A DNA stretch of 64,000 nucleotides from Amaurobius ferox (lineage: Eukaryota; Arthropoda; Arachnida; Araneae; Amaurobiidae): assembly GCA_951213105.1 (NCBI GenBank), contig OX578147.1, positions 124,341,642 to 124,405,641 of the forward strand, read 5' to 3'. Shown here one piece after another: positions 23,899 through 34,949 of this stretch; position 1 is the stretch's first letter; every line of letters starts with the position of its first letter. The translations under genes were made by a program, and so were the position numbers. The notes beneath the pieces were generated by a model. The model was not told where the DNA came from. It did not search any database and was given only the letters and a program-made list of their open reading frames with translations.

Positions 23899-24694
23899 TC
23901 TGATGTGGGCAGCACATGACTTTCCCTGCAGACTTATATTCACGTTCTATTTATTTAAATTAAATTTAATTCATTTTTAATTCAATTTTCGTTCTCATTT
24001 GAAAACTGGACTTATTTTGAAAAATGATGTAGGAAAAATACGAAAAACTAAAATATCTCGAGAACGGCTAGTCCTAGTGTAATGGGGTTGGTCTTATTCT
24101 TTTCTTCGCTAAAAATTACGTATTAAACAAGCATTTAATGGCTATATTTGAGCATACGTAGTTCTTAAGTTTAGATTTTGATGATTTTTGCGGGCCATTT
24201 TGCAAAAAAAGGCAGGTTATTTTTTTTCGAATTCTACCAAAATCTAATCAGCACCAGGGTGGCCTACAAGCGACTTATCTACCAAATTTTGTGAAATTCG
24301 GTCCATTAGTTTTTTAGCTAGAGTGGATACAAACTTTTGCGGGCCATTTCGCAAAAAAAGGCGGGTTCTTTTATTCCGACTCGTACCCAAAACTAATCAG
24401 CACTAGCCCCGCCCACAAGTGACTTACTTACAAAATTTAGTGAAATTCGGTCCATTAGTTTTTTAGTTAGAGTGGATACAAAATCTGCACAGACAGACAG
24501 ACAGACAGACACACAGACAGACAGACACACAGACAGACACACAGACACACACACAGACGTCACGCTAAAAATGTTTTTTTCGAATTCTAGAGGTCTCGAA
24601 ACGTGTAGATCCGTCGAAAACTCGAGTTGCGATTTTCGGCATGATTCCAATACTTTCCCTATACATTACCATGTATTGCAGGGAAAGTAAAAAA
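23899..24694 (+). mobile_element. Helentron-like element, copy 2 (tandem with copy 1)
   Basis: Same layout as copy 1 and highly similar. TCTGATGTGGGC starts immediately after the first copy ends. The CAGA/CA microsatellite is longer (about 24489-24556) and the terminal hairpin is intact. Head-to-tail tandem arrangement is usual for rolling-circle elements. No protein-coding content; the short frames over the microsatellite (Thr-Asp-Arg-Gln repeats) are artefacts. Confidence 0.6.
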
Positions 24695-25745
24695 GGAACT
24701 CCGGTTATTTGTTTGTTTACATATAGGTTCCTGTTGAAGTCCTTAAGCACTCCAATAACTTTGCATGGAAAAATCTATAAATGAAGATGTTAGGTTTATT
24801 TATAGTAAAGTGACCAGGCTCGATACAATAAAAGCGACTATAACGCACCTAGTGGAAAATTTGACAAGTAAGGTCTTACTACACGCAGCAATTTTTTACC
24901 GAAGTTTTGGTAATTCCAACTATTAATCCTCTTTTAGGATCCGCTTGAGGAGCTGATTGCAGAGTTGCCAGTACTTTGCCACCTATGTGTTTTCAACAAG
25001 TGCATTTTGCGTTAGATCATATAAATGCTAGAATGTCACCAATTTCTCCCCTCACAAAGCATTTCTAAATGTTATTATAGTATAATTGTGATTTTTAATG
25101 TACTATATATTCATGCAATTAGATAAAAGTTCGTGGAATTGTCATTCTATATCAGCTGTCCACTGTAGAGTTGTATGCATAGCAGCCATATGTGAAGGCA
25201 GACCATTGTGGCGTTAAATTTTGTCGCCCTCTTATTAGATCGCGCTCAGGAGTTCATTAATTGTTTTTGCTGTGTACGAAAATGTTACGGCAATTCGAGA
25301 GCAAGTTTTCTTCCTATTGGAACGTACAGTGCTGCTGAGACATTATACAGGAAGACATTGCTACATGTAGCAGAACCCTTTAAGGGAACGGTGGACGTTG
25401 AAATTTTTTTTATTTATTTATTGATTCAGAAACATGAAAATTTGTATAAATATTCCTCTTAATACTACTATATAAAATACCATTAATTATTTTTCAATTT
25501 TGTTATAATTTTGTAATTTTTTTTTAAATTAAATTTTTTTTAACGAAAATTTGAAAATGCTCCTTGCGTGCCATTTGTTCACATTTTTGATTAAATTTAC
25601 GTTATAATCACTCAAAAACACATTATGAATAAATTTGGGTATTCATTTTTAAATCCCTTAGAAAGTTAATTTTTTAAAAATATTTTTCTGCATTAAAACT
25701 TAATTTGCATCATTTAATTAGGTTCTTATTCACTTTTAATTACCT
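24695..25745. other. dlg intron, nothing recognised
   Basis: AT-rich intron with a GC-richer patch at 25200-25400, including an 84-codon open frame that resembles nothing I know. No RNA gene or element ends are seen. Confidence 0.45.
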
Positions 25746-26035
25746 CAGCGTCCATCCCAAACGAAGAACCTCTCAAAAAGACAGGTATTTGACATACCCT
25801 ATCTCAAACAGTTCGATCTCCCCTTTGCAGGCATTGGCGTCCATGGAAATCGCCGACAGAAACGTTGCACCTGCTGCAGCAGGTGCAACGTTTCTGTCGG
25901 CGATTTCCATGGACGCCAATGCCTGCAAAGGTGTGTGTGTGTGTGTGTGTGGGGGGGGGGTCGAACTGTTTGGGATAGGGTATGTCAAATACCTGTCTTT
26001 TTGAGAGATTCTTCGTTTGAGATGGATGCTGTCCC
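25746..26035. repeat. 290-bp near-perfect palindrome with a GT/G insertion in one arm
   Basis: Centred between 25876 and 25877 (CTGCTG|CAGCAG). The inner 55 bp of each arm (25822-25876 and 25877-25931) are perfectly complementary with no spacer. The outer arms (25746-25818 and 25961-26035) pair with only a few mismatches. The right arm alone carries (GT)n followed by ten G at 25932-25960, opposite three bases on the left. Extruded, it would form a cruciform of about 130 bp. Peptides read across each arm on opposite strands are mirror copies and not genes. Confidence 0.95.
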
Positions 26036-26727
26036 ACCCGTAAGCAAAAGGTTAAATGTGTAAAATAATATTATATAAAAAAAACTTGTTTTAGTCGATT
26101 TTTGTTTATTTCAACGTCCGATGTCCCCTTAAGGCGAATTGGGCAATACAGCTAGATAAACAAGAAAAATCATATTACTAAGTGGTAGAGCATTGTTATA
26201 AGAGTAGAAATCTACAATAAAACCGCAACAGAAGGAATTTATTTTACACAATATGTTTATTGGCAAATTGTTTATTGGCACAATATGTTTATTGGCAATC
26301 AGACAACATAATATTGAGTGTGAGTAATCAATTTTTTAACAGCGTGAAGTTTGTGATAACGCAAAAGGAGGTATATAATTATTGTAAGATAGTTAAAAAA
26401 TAGTTCAATATTCAGCTTCGTTTCCATATATATATATTTTTTAACACGTGATAACGCAGAAGAAGGTATTTTGGGATGTTTGACTTTTATGAATTTCGTT
26501 TCAAGTGAAACATAATGGAGTCAATATGTATTATCATTCCCTATTTGTTGATATACTTTTTATGAGCCAGAACCACTGCGAATATAGGGAACGGCCTATT
26601 TTTCCATATATATATATATATAAAATTAAAGTCAGAATGATTGAGCATTTCTGATTGATGATGAGATGGCTTTAAGACAGGAAGTTGTAATGCACGTAGA
26701 AGATTGTGAAGTGTCAATAAAACTGTT
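26036..26727. other. dlg intron, minor repeats only
   Basis: Short duplications of ACAATATGTTTATTGGCA near 26248-26300 and of GTGATAACGCA(A/G)AAG near 26355 and 26450, plus TA runs near 26426 and 26605. No gene recognised. Confidence 0.45.
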
Positions 26728-26842
26728 GATGAAGCTATCGAAGGAGAAATGAAGCTATCGAAGGAGGAGAAATGAAGCTATCGAAGGAGAAATGAAGCTA
26801 TCAGAGGAGAAATGAAGCTATCGAAGGAGAAATGAAGCTGAT
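26728..26842 (+). repeat. Minisatellite, about 20-bp unit, six copies
   Basis: Tandem ATGAAGCTATCGAAGGAGAA units with small insertions (one extra GGA) and one TCAGAGG variant. Intronic; the Met-Lys-Leu-Ser reading is incidental. Confidence 0.85.
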
Positions 26843-27224
26843 GGTCTAAAGAGGATATTGAAATACTTTTCAGCCAACAAATAAATATAAAAGTTAAAGC
26901 CAACTAAATTGTTTCAGATTCCTAGAGTGCAGATAATCTGCTTGGGGTACAGTTAGACCTAAAACAAACAACACTTATATGCACAGGCATCTAATGTGGA
27001 GCTTGTTCAAGAAAATTCAACTTTTTATGCTTTTTGTACCCTTCAGTATGAAATTTCTTCTTGTGGTGAATTTTTATATTATTATTTTCACAGAATCTTA
27101 TTCTCACCTTTGACGAATATTTCTAAAGTTTGAATGAAGTTCAGCGATAGATATTTTCGTAAATATTTTGAACAGGAATTAATTAATTATGCTCATTCTA
27201 TTATATCGAACATTAATTTCAGAC

Positions 27225-27367
27225 GATGCAACTTATAACAATCATGGGCTTATAACAATCATGTAACTTATAACAATCATGTAACTTATAATATCACTTA
27301 AAACAATCATACAACTTATAACAATCATGGGCTTATAATAATCGTGCAACCTATAACAATCATGGAA
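27225..27367. repeat. Minisatellite, 18-20-bp unit
   Basis: Repeats of AACTTATAACAATCATG with variable linker, about seven copies. It ends about 80 bp downstream (in transcript sense) of the donor of the dlg exon at 27448. Confidence 0.8.
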
Positions 27368-27447
27368 ATTGTTCCTGTTTAGGAGCTGTACTGTTTTATG
27401 AGTTCGTGTCCAATTAAAAATATAAAGAAAAATAAATAGAAATTTAC

Positions 27448-27539
27448 CTGTGAAATATTCGGCAAACTCTAGTTCTAATTTTAAAGACCGCTCATAAGTT
27501 TTCCTTGCCTGGTCTTCTGTTATTCTTTTGTTCAATTCC
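27448..27539 (-). CDS. dlg1: dlg exon: GK domain, [14 protein letters not shown] helix
   Basis: A 92-nt exon with acceptor TATTTGCAG before 27539 and donor GTAAAT after 27448. It takes AT from the previous exon to complete Met, then reads [19 protein letters not shown], then [10 protein letters not shown]. It leaves one base, G, that becomes Ala with the next exon. The sequence is near-identical in pattern to the distal helical part of DLG GK domains (family pattern NKR.TEEQA.KT.ERA). Donor and acceptor phases agree with both neighbours. Confidence 0.95.
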
Positions 27540-28394
27540 CTGCAAATACAGCAGTATGAATGCATGTTTAAAGTTGTGGTTGCAAAGTTAAAGTTAAGAT
27601 TTTATTGTGAATTTGTTGCTTTTTGCGATCAGCCTGAGCGCTTTTCGAAAAAGTTCTGTTATGTCTTGAGTTTGTCCGCATTGTGCTTATTTGTCCATTT
27701 ATTTGTCGGTTTATGGCATTTCGCCCTTGTAATAATCCCTCGCGTGATCTTTACCAGTTAAAAAATCGTGGAATATTGAAAATGTTAGACCTGTCATGCT
27801 TTCTTCAATCAAATTTTTAGGCTGTTTGCCTTCCTCTTTATCTATTACTACAAAATAATAATAATAATAATAAAAGTTTGGTAGAACATTTAGTTTTTAT
27901 GATAGATTAACTAATAATTTTTTGAAAGTGTTTTACGATACAAGTGCTTCTCGCAGGATTCTAAATAAATAATAACACATAAATTGCCATTTTTTAAAAA
28001 TGTAATCTGTAGTTATCCTTTCACCTAAACTTATATTGAAGTTTACAAAACAAAATAAATTTTAAGGTAGTTTTGTGATTAAATGCCAAAAAGTATAAAA
28101 AAAAAAGATTGTAAAAATTTTGTCAATAAAAATTTGTTAACAGACAGTTATTTAAATTTAGGTGGATTATGTAAATATATACATAATATTACAGCATGTA
28201 AAGTTTTAAATTACTGGATAAATTAGTTTTGAAGCTACAATGCGCGAAAGGTTGAAAATAACAGTTTGGAAAAAATCGATCTGAAAATCAGGGAGGCTTG
28301 TTTGATTTGTGCATGTAATTGCTTCACCAATTTTATTCTAAAATGCGTTCTTGTCATAGTGAATATGACATTTTGTTAATATTTTTAAAAATTA

Positions 28395-28500
28395 TGTGAA
28401 TTATGTATATTATTATTAATTAAGTTAATTAATTATATTATTAATTAATTAATTATATTATTATTAATTAATTATATTATTATTAATTATATTATTATTA
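28395..28500. repeat. ATTA-rich low-complexity tract
   Basis: Runs of TTATTATTAATTAA with variants. It lies about 90 bp downstream of the dlg exon at 28592, inside the intron. Confidence 0.8.
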
Positions 28501-28591
28501 AGCTTCAGCCTAGCTCCATCCATTTTGGTCGCCCGTCTAAAGAGGTTGTGTTCACTATATTTAACTATATGGGTAATAATAGTTTTCATAC

Positions 28592-28701
28592 ATTATGGAT
28601 TCAGCTGACTTTGGCTTTATGAAAATGGCGACGGGATATAAAGATGCAACTTGAAGCCTCTTGATTGCATTTCCACTCACATCTAGTATGCAGTGTTTAA
28701 C
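28592..28701 (-). CDS. dlg1: dlg exon: GK domain core, [15 protein letters not shown]
   Basis: A 110-nt exon. Acceptor TTTATTTCAG ends at 28702; donor GTATGA starts at 28591. It starts in phase 0 with [19 protein letters not shown] and continues [16 protein letters not shown], leaving two bases. This is the GK core strand and loop typical of DLG. The first residue is Val where DLG proteins normally have Gly (GKHCILD), a small oddity at the splice junction. Confidence 0.95.
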
Positions 28702-29021
28702 CTGAAATAAAAATAATAGAAATTAAAAGAATGTAATCATACATGCTTAAAAATTTACTGAAGCTTGAAAATAATATTAAATTCTAGAAAGCGTTGTGTA
28801 TCCAGTAAAAATTGGTCGATTACTACTCTTGACGAAAAATTAGAAACATCATACATGTTCAACACATTTACTAAAGCTTATAAAAGAAATCTTATTAAGT
28901 TTTATTAAATATTTAGTGTTAACACGTTGACTGCCATTGGGAAATTATATGCTTTTCTATGGTGTCATTAGATTCTTTTAAACAACAATTTTTTCTAAGT
29001 TTACAAAACTATGCATTAGAC

Positions 29022-29864
29022 CAGGGGTGAACAACCTTTTAGCACCTGCGGGCCAATTTCATATAGACTAAGCAACGCGGGCCGCAAAGAGGGGGTACCA
29101 CCCAGCAATATATTTTTAGTAAATACCGAAACACAAAATTAAAAGTGAAAATTCAGAACAAATACAGAAATTAAAACAACTCGCTTCAAAAACGTACAGA
29201 CATCGCCAAAATCCTTTTATTTTTTGTAGAGCTAGTGGAAAATTTGACATTGTTTGGTTTGCATTATTCTTTCAATGTCTGGTTCAATGTTGGATACAGC
29301 GATCCATAGGTTTCCCTCCAAGTATTCATCAGTTAGACGAGAACGACCTTTTAATTTCACTTGTTACATTAATGAAAATGGTTGTTCACATAAGTAGGTG
29401 CTCCCGAATAATGTTATCGTTTCTTGAGAGTGAATTTTCAACTTTACCATTTCACAAGGCGTAATTTCTATAAAGTTCTAGTAAAGAAACTTCAGAAAAT
29501 TTAGCTTTCAATTCGGAGTTACTCCGAATTTCGATAAGCTCCATCTGAAAATTGAAGGGCGCTGCTTCAATATTTGTCGCGAACATTTCCAAAGATTTCT
29601 CAAGCTTTCTGATATCTTGAAATCGACGACGGAACTCATTTTGCAGATATTCTACTAGTTTTAAAGAAATGTTGATATAAAAAAGAATTTTTTATAAAAT
29701 TTTATGATGCAGTTTTTCTTTTCTCTCTGTCTTTTTTTTTTTTTTTTTGCGAAAGTCTTGGAATTTTTTTTTTATGTGTTCGTCAAGTTGAGGGTGGCGG
29801 CGGGCCGCACACGATTAGGCCGAGGGCCGCATGTGGCCCACGGGCCGCGGGCTGTGCACGACTG
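29022..29864 (-). mobile_element. hAT transposon remnant with transposase C-terminus
   Basis: Starts CAGGGGTGAACAACC and ends GTGCACGACTG, imperfect inverted hAT-type ends. Flanks CATTAGAC and CTCTAAAT both resemble the hAT target consensus nTCTAGAn. The minus strand encodes the end of a ZBED/GTF2IRD2-like hAT transposase: LQNEFRRRFQDIRKLEKSL and FQMELIEIRSNSELKAKFS (about 29645-29470), then LFGSTYLCEQPFS, a TAA, and KGRSRLTDEYLEGNLWIAV with SNIEPDIERI to a TAG near 29240. GC-rich ends carry GGGCCGC repeats. The N-terminal half is deleted. Dead copy in a dlg intron. Confidence 0.85.
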
Positions 29865-30549
29865 CTCTAAATCATTGTCTGACACTGACGTTTGATAATG
29901 AATATGGTATTTCTTCTTCTTCAAAGCATGTGCTGTCGTTATTAAGATGATTATTTGGCAAATGAGCTGAAGTGCTTTAGTTTTCCCTATTTGGTCGTAT
30001 AAAAATTATTTGCAGGACAATCGCTCAGTCACATTTGGGGAAACCGAGTCCGTCTCTTCCTCAGTGTTGCCAAGCATAAACTAAACTCTGCGCAGTAATT
30101 TATAATATAATGATTTTAAAACAAAACTTGACGCACTTCTGCGTCACAAACATAATGCAACATGCCATCTGACGTATATGGGCGTCAGATGGCAGTCAAC
30201 GTATTTAGAAAAAATCGGCAGATTACCATGCTTGAAAGAGAAGATTATAAAACTTAGAAATATTGAATTTTAATAAATTTCGCATGGTATCACAGAGTGT
30301 AATTGCGTAGTAGGCAATAGGCAATGATACTTATTCTTCTCTCAGTCTATTTTATACCCTTCATATTGTATGAATATATTTTTCTAATGGGTAGTCTAAT
30401 TTTTTCACCAAGAAGGTTTTAAGACCCTCCTAAGGGCAGATTTAGATCTTGATCGATCCGGGGAGCTGCAGGTTCGTGAGACCTTTCAAACTTATTAACA
30501 TGCACAACAAAAGGACAATTCACCAAACTTACACATCACTGTCACAGCA

Positions 30550-30668
30550 GCCAACGGCCCTACCGTGCTCAAAACACCGGTTCTCGTTAGATCACCGAAG
30601 TCAAGCAGCATCGGGCGCGGTTAGTACTTGGGTGGGTGACCACCTGGGAACACCGCGTGCTGTTGGCA
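30550..30668 (+). rRNA. 5S rRNA: 5S ribosomal RNA gene
   Basis: Full-length 119 bp, starting GCCAACGGCCC and ending GCTGTTGGC, whose ends pair as 5S helix I. Conserved 5S segments are present: CGGTTCTCGTTAGATCACCGAAG, the A-box region around AAGTCAAGCAGCATCGGG, and the C box GGTGGGTGACCACCTGGG. A run of T follows at 30671. Inserted on the strand opposite dlg, as a single dispersed copy. It may be active or a retained 5S-derived copy. No obvious damage is seen. Confidence 0.93.
30598..30647 (+). promoter_or_regulatory. Internal control region of the 5S gene
   Basis: A box at about 30598-30612 and C box at 30630-30647, at the spacing known for TFIIIA-dependent 5S genes. Coordinates are set by alignment in mind to known 5S genes. 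Confidence 0.7.
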
Positions 30669-30670
30669 CA

Positions 30671-30674
30671 TTTT
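30671..30674 (+). terminator. RNA polymerase III T4 terminator of the 5S gene
   Basis: TTTT starts three bases after the 5S 3' end, the usual minimal Pol III stop. Confidence 0.75.
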
Positions 30675-30894
30675 CGGGCGCGGCATAAAAAGAGACTTCC
30701 TTAAGTGTAGTGTTTTGAGTTGGGACATGCAAATTTATTACTTGAAAACTAAAAATAATAGAAAATAGCTAATATTTTTAAAACATAAACACTTTAATGA
30801 GTACATTTTATTAATTAGAAACTAATGTACCGATATATGTTCTAAAATTATAAAAAAAATAATTTTATTAGCATGAAATATGGGCTCAAAGATC

Positions 30895-31110
30895 ATCAAA
30901 CAGGCGGTCATTTTGAAAATCACCCTAATGTATATAAGGTTCACCCTAATGTAATCACCCTAATGTATACAGTTAATATTAATGTGCATATGAGGATACG
31001 TATACGTATCTATAGATCAGGTTAATGTGCATAAAGGAACACATAGATAAGGTCAATGTGCACAGGGGATATGCAGATAAATTGATGCGCAGATAGATTA
31101 ATGTTCGTAA
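30895..31110. repeat. Degenerate short tandem repeats near a dlg donor
   Basis: CACCCTAATGTATA recurs three times from 30921 (spaced about 15-20 bp), then (T/G)TTAATGTGCATA-type units to 31110. It lies about 140 bp downstream of the donor of the exon at 31247. Confidence 0.55.
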
Positions 31111-31246
31111 AGATATAAGAAAATGAAATTACTGTGTTTCAGGGGATACACAGACATTATTAAAAAAAATTAAAAGACGCTAATGTTGAAAGTTTTATTT
31201 TGAGATGTCGAGGGAATGTGGGCAAATACAAGAGTGTGACAGTCAC

Positions 31247-31419
31247 CTTTTCAGCTACTTCTCTCACTGATGCTACGCTTGTACCGTACAGATTGTCGTT
31301 ATACTGTCCGGCCTCGATGAACAGATGATTCTGGATGTCCCGCTCCATTTGTTCCCTGGACGACACAAAATGGTAATCTCGGCCGTCCACTTCATAGTCA
31401 CGCTTGGGTCGCGTTGTAT
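31247..31419 (-). CDS. dlg1: dlg exon: GK domain GMP-binding-like region
   Basis: A 173-nt exon with acceptor GTGCCTTCTAG and donor GTGACT. With C from the previous exon it reads [19 protein letters not shown], then [19 protein letters not shown], and ends [12 protein letters not shown]. It covers the nucleotide-monophosphate-binding lobe of guanylate kinases. In MAGUKs this lobe is catalytically dead and binds phosphorylated peptides. The match to insect DLG is very strong. A Helentron-like element ends only about 55 bp upstream of the acceptor (at 31474). Confidence 0.97.
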
Positions 31420-31473
31420 CTAGAAGGCACATGGATATAATTAAATACGTAATAGCGATACAAATATAAAAAA

Positions 31474-32402
31474 TCTGATGTGGGCAACACATGACTTTTC
31501 TTATATAATGTAATGAATTTACTACTTTTACAGTAAAAAAATAGGTTTTTCTTATAGTAGATACTAATATCCTTTCCAAGATATTGAATTTTCGACAATT
31601 AGTGGTCATTTTCATTGATTTAGCGTCATTTTTATCCATTTGGCGAGATTTTCGTTAATTTGGCAGCATTTCAAAAAGTCGCCAAGTTGGCGACATTCCG
31701 CCAAATTCGTCGCCAAAATCTCGCCAAGGGTTATGGATGAAGAAATAAGTTATTCTTACAGCAGACAAATGACTATTGGCGTTCAAATACAAAAGTATTA
31801 CTCAAAGTATCTTTTTCCGTGAATGGAACGAGCTAGATCCACGAGAATGATGTCACCCAATTTATCGTATGGTATTACATATGAAAAGTAAACATGTTTC
31901 TCAATAGGAAATATTTTTTTTTTATTTTATATGACTTTTTGATAATTTTTTTGAAAAATGTGCAATATCTCGAGAACGGTTTGTGTTAGCGTTCTAAAAT
32001 TTATGTCAATCTTTTTCTAATAAAAACTACATAAGAAATGTCTATTTGCGCAATTTTATTAGTGGTTTTGAATTTTTGACGATTTTTTCAAAATTTTATT
32101 CGAAAATTTAAGAGGGTTCTGAACATTCGATTACGTATAAAACCAATAGGCATCCAGTGTTTACGGATTGTGATTTTTGTACCAAATTTGGTTCGAATCG
32201 GTCCATTCGTTCGTCAGTTGTCGTCTTCACAGACTCACTGACACACACACACACACACGCACACACACACAGGCATCGCTTCAAAAATGTTTGATTCGTG
32301 ATCAGGGATGCTTGAAACGTGCTCTCCCGTCGAAAACTCGAATTCGAATTTTCGACCGCGTCACAATACTTTCCTTATACATTATGTATATACGGAAAGT
32401 AA
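31474..32402 (+). mobile_element. Helentron-like element, copy 3 (longer subfamily)
   Basis: Starts TCTGATGTGGGC after an A run, with subterminal ACTTTTCTTATATAATG. It ends in a hairpin, TACTTTCCTTATACAT with ATGTATATACGGAAAGTA. Internal landmarks are a cluster of (T)GGCGA and TCGCCAA motifs at about 31655-31730 that can pair with each other, ATATCTCGAGAACGG near 31966, a TTCGAATCGGTCCATTCG block and a CA microsatellite at about 32239-32271. About 929 bp with no protein. It lies against the acceptor side of the dlg exon at 31419. Confidence 0.6.
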
Positions 32403-33308
32403 TAATAAAATGCTAATCTTGTCTTGCTTTTCATAGTTATGAGTAGTTGTCATAATGTGTCTAAATTTACATTGGAACAATCGGAGCCAAGTTGTGCTGC
32501 GCTGTGTTTTGCGGTTGGCGAAGAAATAGCAGATAAAGCTCTCAGGTAGAAATAAAAGAAAAATAACATGGAAACGGAATCAAATGTCAGATTCCAGGCG
32601 AAATACTTTTCGCATCACACTAGTTGATTCATTATATCGCCTAGTGCTTTGGCCGCATCTGGTAGGAAAAATAAATTCTGTGATACATGCGCAGCAGGTG
32701 AGCATGATAAGGCGCACGACAAGGCGTTAAATAAAATATTTTAAACAAATTCAGTTTTCTGAAATATAGGAAAACTGCTACTCAAAAGACTGAAAGGTTT
32801 GTATAAAATAAAATATAACACAATAATAAGGGTATCAAAACACAGTAATAAGGGTATCAAACACAATAAGTGTATCAAACCACAATAATAGGGGTATCGA
32901 CTGGTTTCTGAGGCATTCAGCCCCAGCTTTTTTTAAGACAAGATAGCACGACCAATACTCATGAGAAAGACCAGTTCTGGTGAGTGTAGGTCTTGCTGTC
33001 TTTCCCTGAAGAAAATGGCTATTTTTGCCTCCGTAACTGGTTGAAATCCTTATTATGTTATATACAAGTATTATTTCATACGAAGCTTTATAAATCTGTT
33101 TGCAATTAAATCATATTTAAATGCCCTTAAAGTTTATGGGGCCGAATTTATTGGCCTAATTCTAATTAATTATCCAGTTGGTAAAAATTGGATTGAAAGC
33201 ACTGGTTCAGACTAGATTGCATGTCTAAGATTGCATGTCTGTGTTTCTAATACATGCACTCTAGTTGAATCCTAATGGACATTTGCTTAAAATCGAGTCT
33301 TTGTAATA
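32403..33308. other. dlg intron; one 20-bp minisatellite
   Basis: About four units of CACAATAATAAGGGTATCAAA at 32817-32898. The rest is unrecognised AT-rich intron. Confidence 0.55.
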
Positions 33309-33435
33309 TTACTTTCTTTATATACATAATGTATAAGGAAAGTATTGTGATGGGGTCGAAAATTCGAATTCGAGTTTTCGACGGGAGAGCACGTTTCAAG
33401 CATCCCTGATCACGAATCAAACATTTTTGAAGTGA

Positions 33436-33471
<36 letters not shown>

Positions 33472-34271
33472 TATGTGTGTGTGCGTGTGTGTGTGTGTGT
33501 GTCAGTGAGTCTGTGGAGACGATAACTGACGAACGAATGGATCGATTCGAACAAAATTTGGTACAAAAATCACAATCTGTAAACACTGGAAGCCCATTGT
33601 TTTTAAACGTAATCGAATGTTCAGAACCCCCTTAAATTTTCGAGCGAAATTTTGAAAAATCGTCAAAAAATCAAAACCGCTAATAAAGTTACGCAAATAG
33701 ACATTTCTTATGTAATGTTTCATTAGAAAACGATTAACATAAATTTTAGAACGCTAACACGAACCGTTCTCCAGATATTGTACATTTTTCAAAAAAATTA
33801 TCAAGAAGTCATATAAAATAAAAAAAATATATTTTCTATTGAGAAACATGTTCATTTTTCATATGTAATACCATGCGATAAGCTTGGTGACATCATTCCC
33901 GTGGATCTAACTCGTTCCATTCATGAGAAAAGACACTTCGAGTAATACTTTTGTATTTGAACGCTAATGGTAATTTATCTGTTGTAAGAATAACTTACTT
34001 CTCCATCCATAACGCTTGGCGAGATTTTGGCTACGAATTTAAGGGATTGTCGCCAACTTGGCGATATTTTTAAATGTTGCCAAATTAACGAAAATCTCGC
34101 CAAATGGATTAAAATGACGCTAAATCACTGAAAATGACGATTAATTGTCGAAAATTCAATATGTTGGAAAGAATATAAGTATCTACTATAAGAAAAACCT
34201 ATTTTTTTTTACTGTAAAAGTAGTGAATTCATTGCATTATATAAGGAAAGTCATGTGTTGCTCACATCAGA
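33309..34271 (-). mobile_element. Helentron-like element, copy 4
   Basis: Reverse-oriented copy of the element at 31474. The hairpin end TACTTTC...GGAAAGTA is at 33310, then the GT microsatellite (33436-33502) and the TCGCCAA/TTGGCGA cluster near 34015-34105. It ends with the complement of TCTGATG at 34265-34271. Similarity to copy 3 runs end to end. Confidence 0.6.
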
Positions 34272-34949
34272 TTTTTTTATTTTTATGACCAGTGGCGTAA
34301 GCAGGATTTCGTTTATCAAGGAAGAAGCCGTGCCTCATATTACCTCTATCAGTCTGAGGTTTGGTTTATGAGGCGATGAATGGAATTTAGTCTTCTGTTG
34401 TGCCAGAAAATTAATTGGAATTTGGTCTTCTGTTATGCAAAAGATCTCTATTCATTATTTCTAGATAATTTTATAATTCTTTCTCAGTTTTTACCGCTTG
34501 ATTTTCCCCATAAATTGTTGTTTCCCTTCGTGTTGTTAGTTTGTTTTTAGATAAGGCTAAACATTTCCACTCGTATTCGATCTATTTCAGACCTTTTTTG
34601 ACAATTAGAAGCTGGAGAGCGGGAACTCGCGTGTTAATATATTTTGTATGTAGCAAGAATTTCATGTGGTTTTTCGGCCAATTTGTATTTGTATGATATA
34701 ATATGCTTTTTTATCACCTTACGTTTTATAGTGTATTTTCTATTTTATTTTGATGATCTGTATTTCAATGTGTTCACCGCCATCATTTGTCACACTAGTC
34801 AGATTTACCGGCCGCCATTGTTGGTAACAGCGACAAATTGAGTCACTAATTTCTTCTGCTGTTCTTCCTATATATTTTTTTTTATCAATTTACATTTTCT
34901 TTCCGTTTTCCAGCTATTTGGCGCTACTAACTTTGATCATATTAGCTCT

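Noticed and set aside
25705..26037. Overlapping frames on both strands with the same peptide ASMEIADRNVAPAAAG
   Set aside because: The shared peptide on both strands is a direct result of the palindrome, not of two genes.
26728..26842. Possible CRISPR-like or protein-coding repeat
   Set aside because: Units are directly adjacent with no spacers, and the genome is animal. It is a minisatellite.
31422..31639. N-terminal extension of the frame that contains the dlg exon at 31247-31419
   Set aside because: The extension reads through the acceptor into intron and into the mobile element at 31474. The true exon starts at 31419, as shown by splice signal, phase and the upstream exon at 39076.
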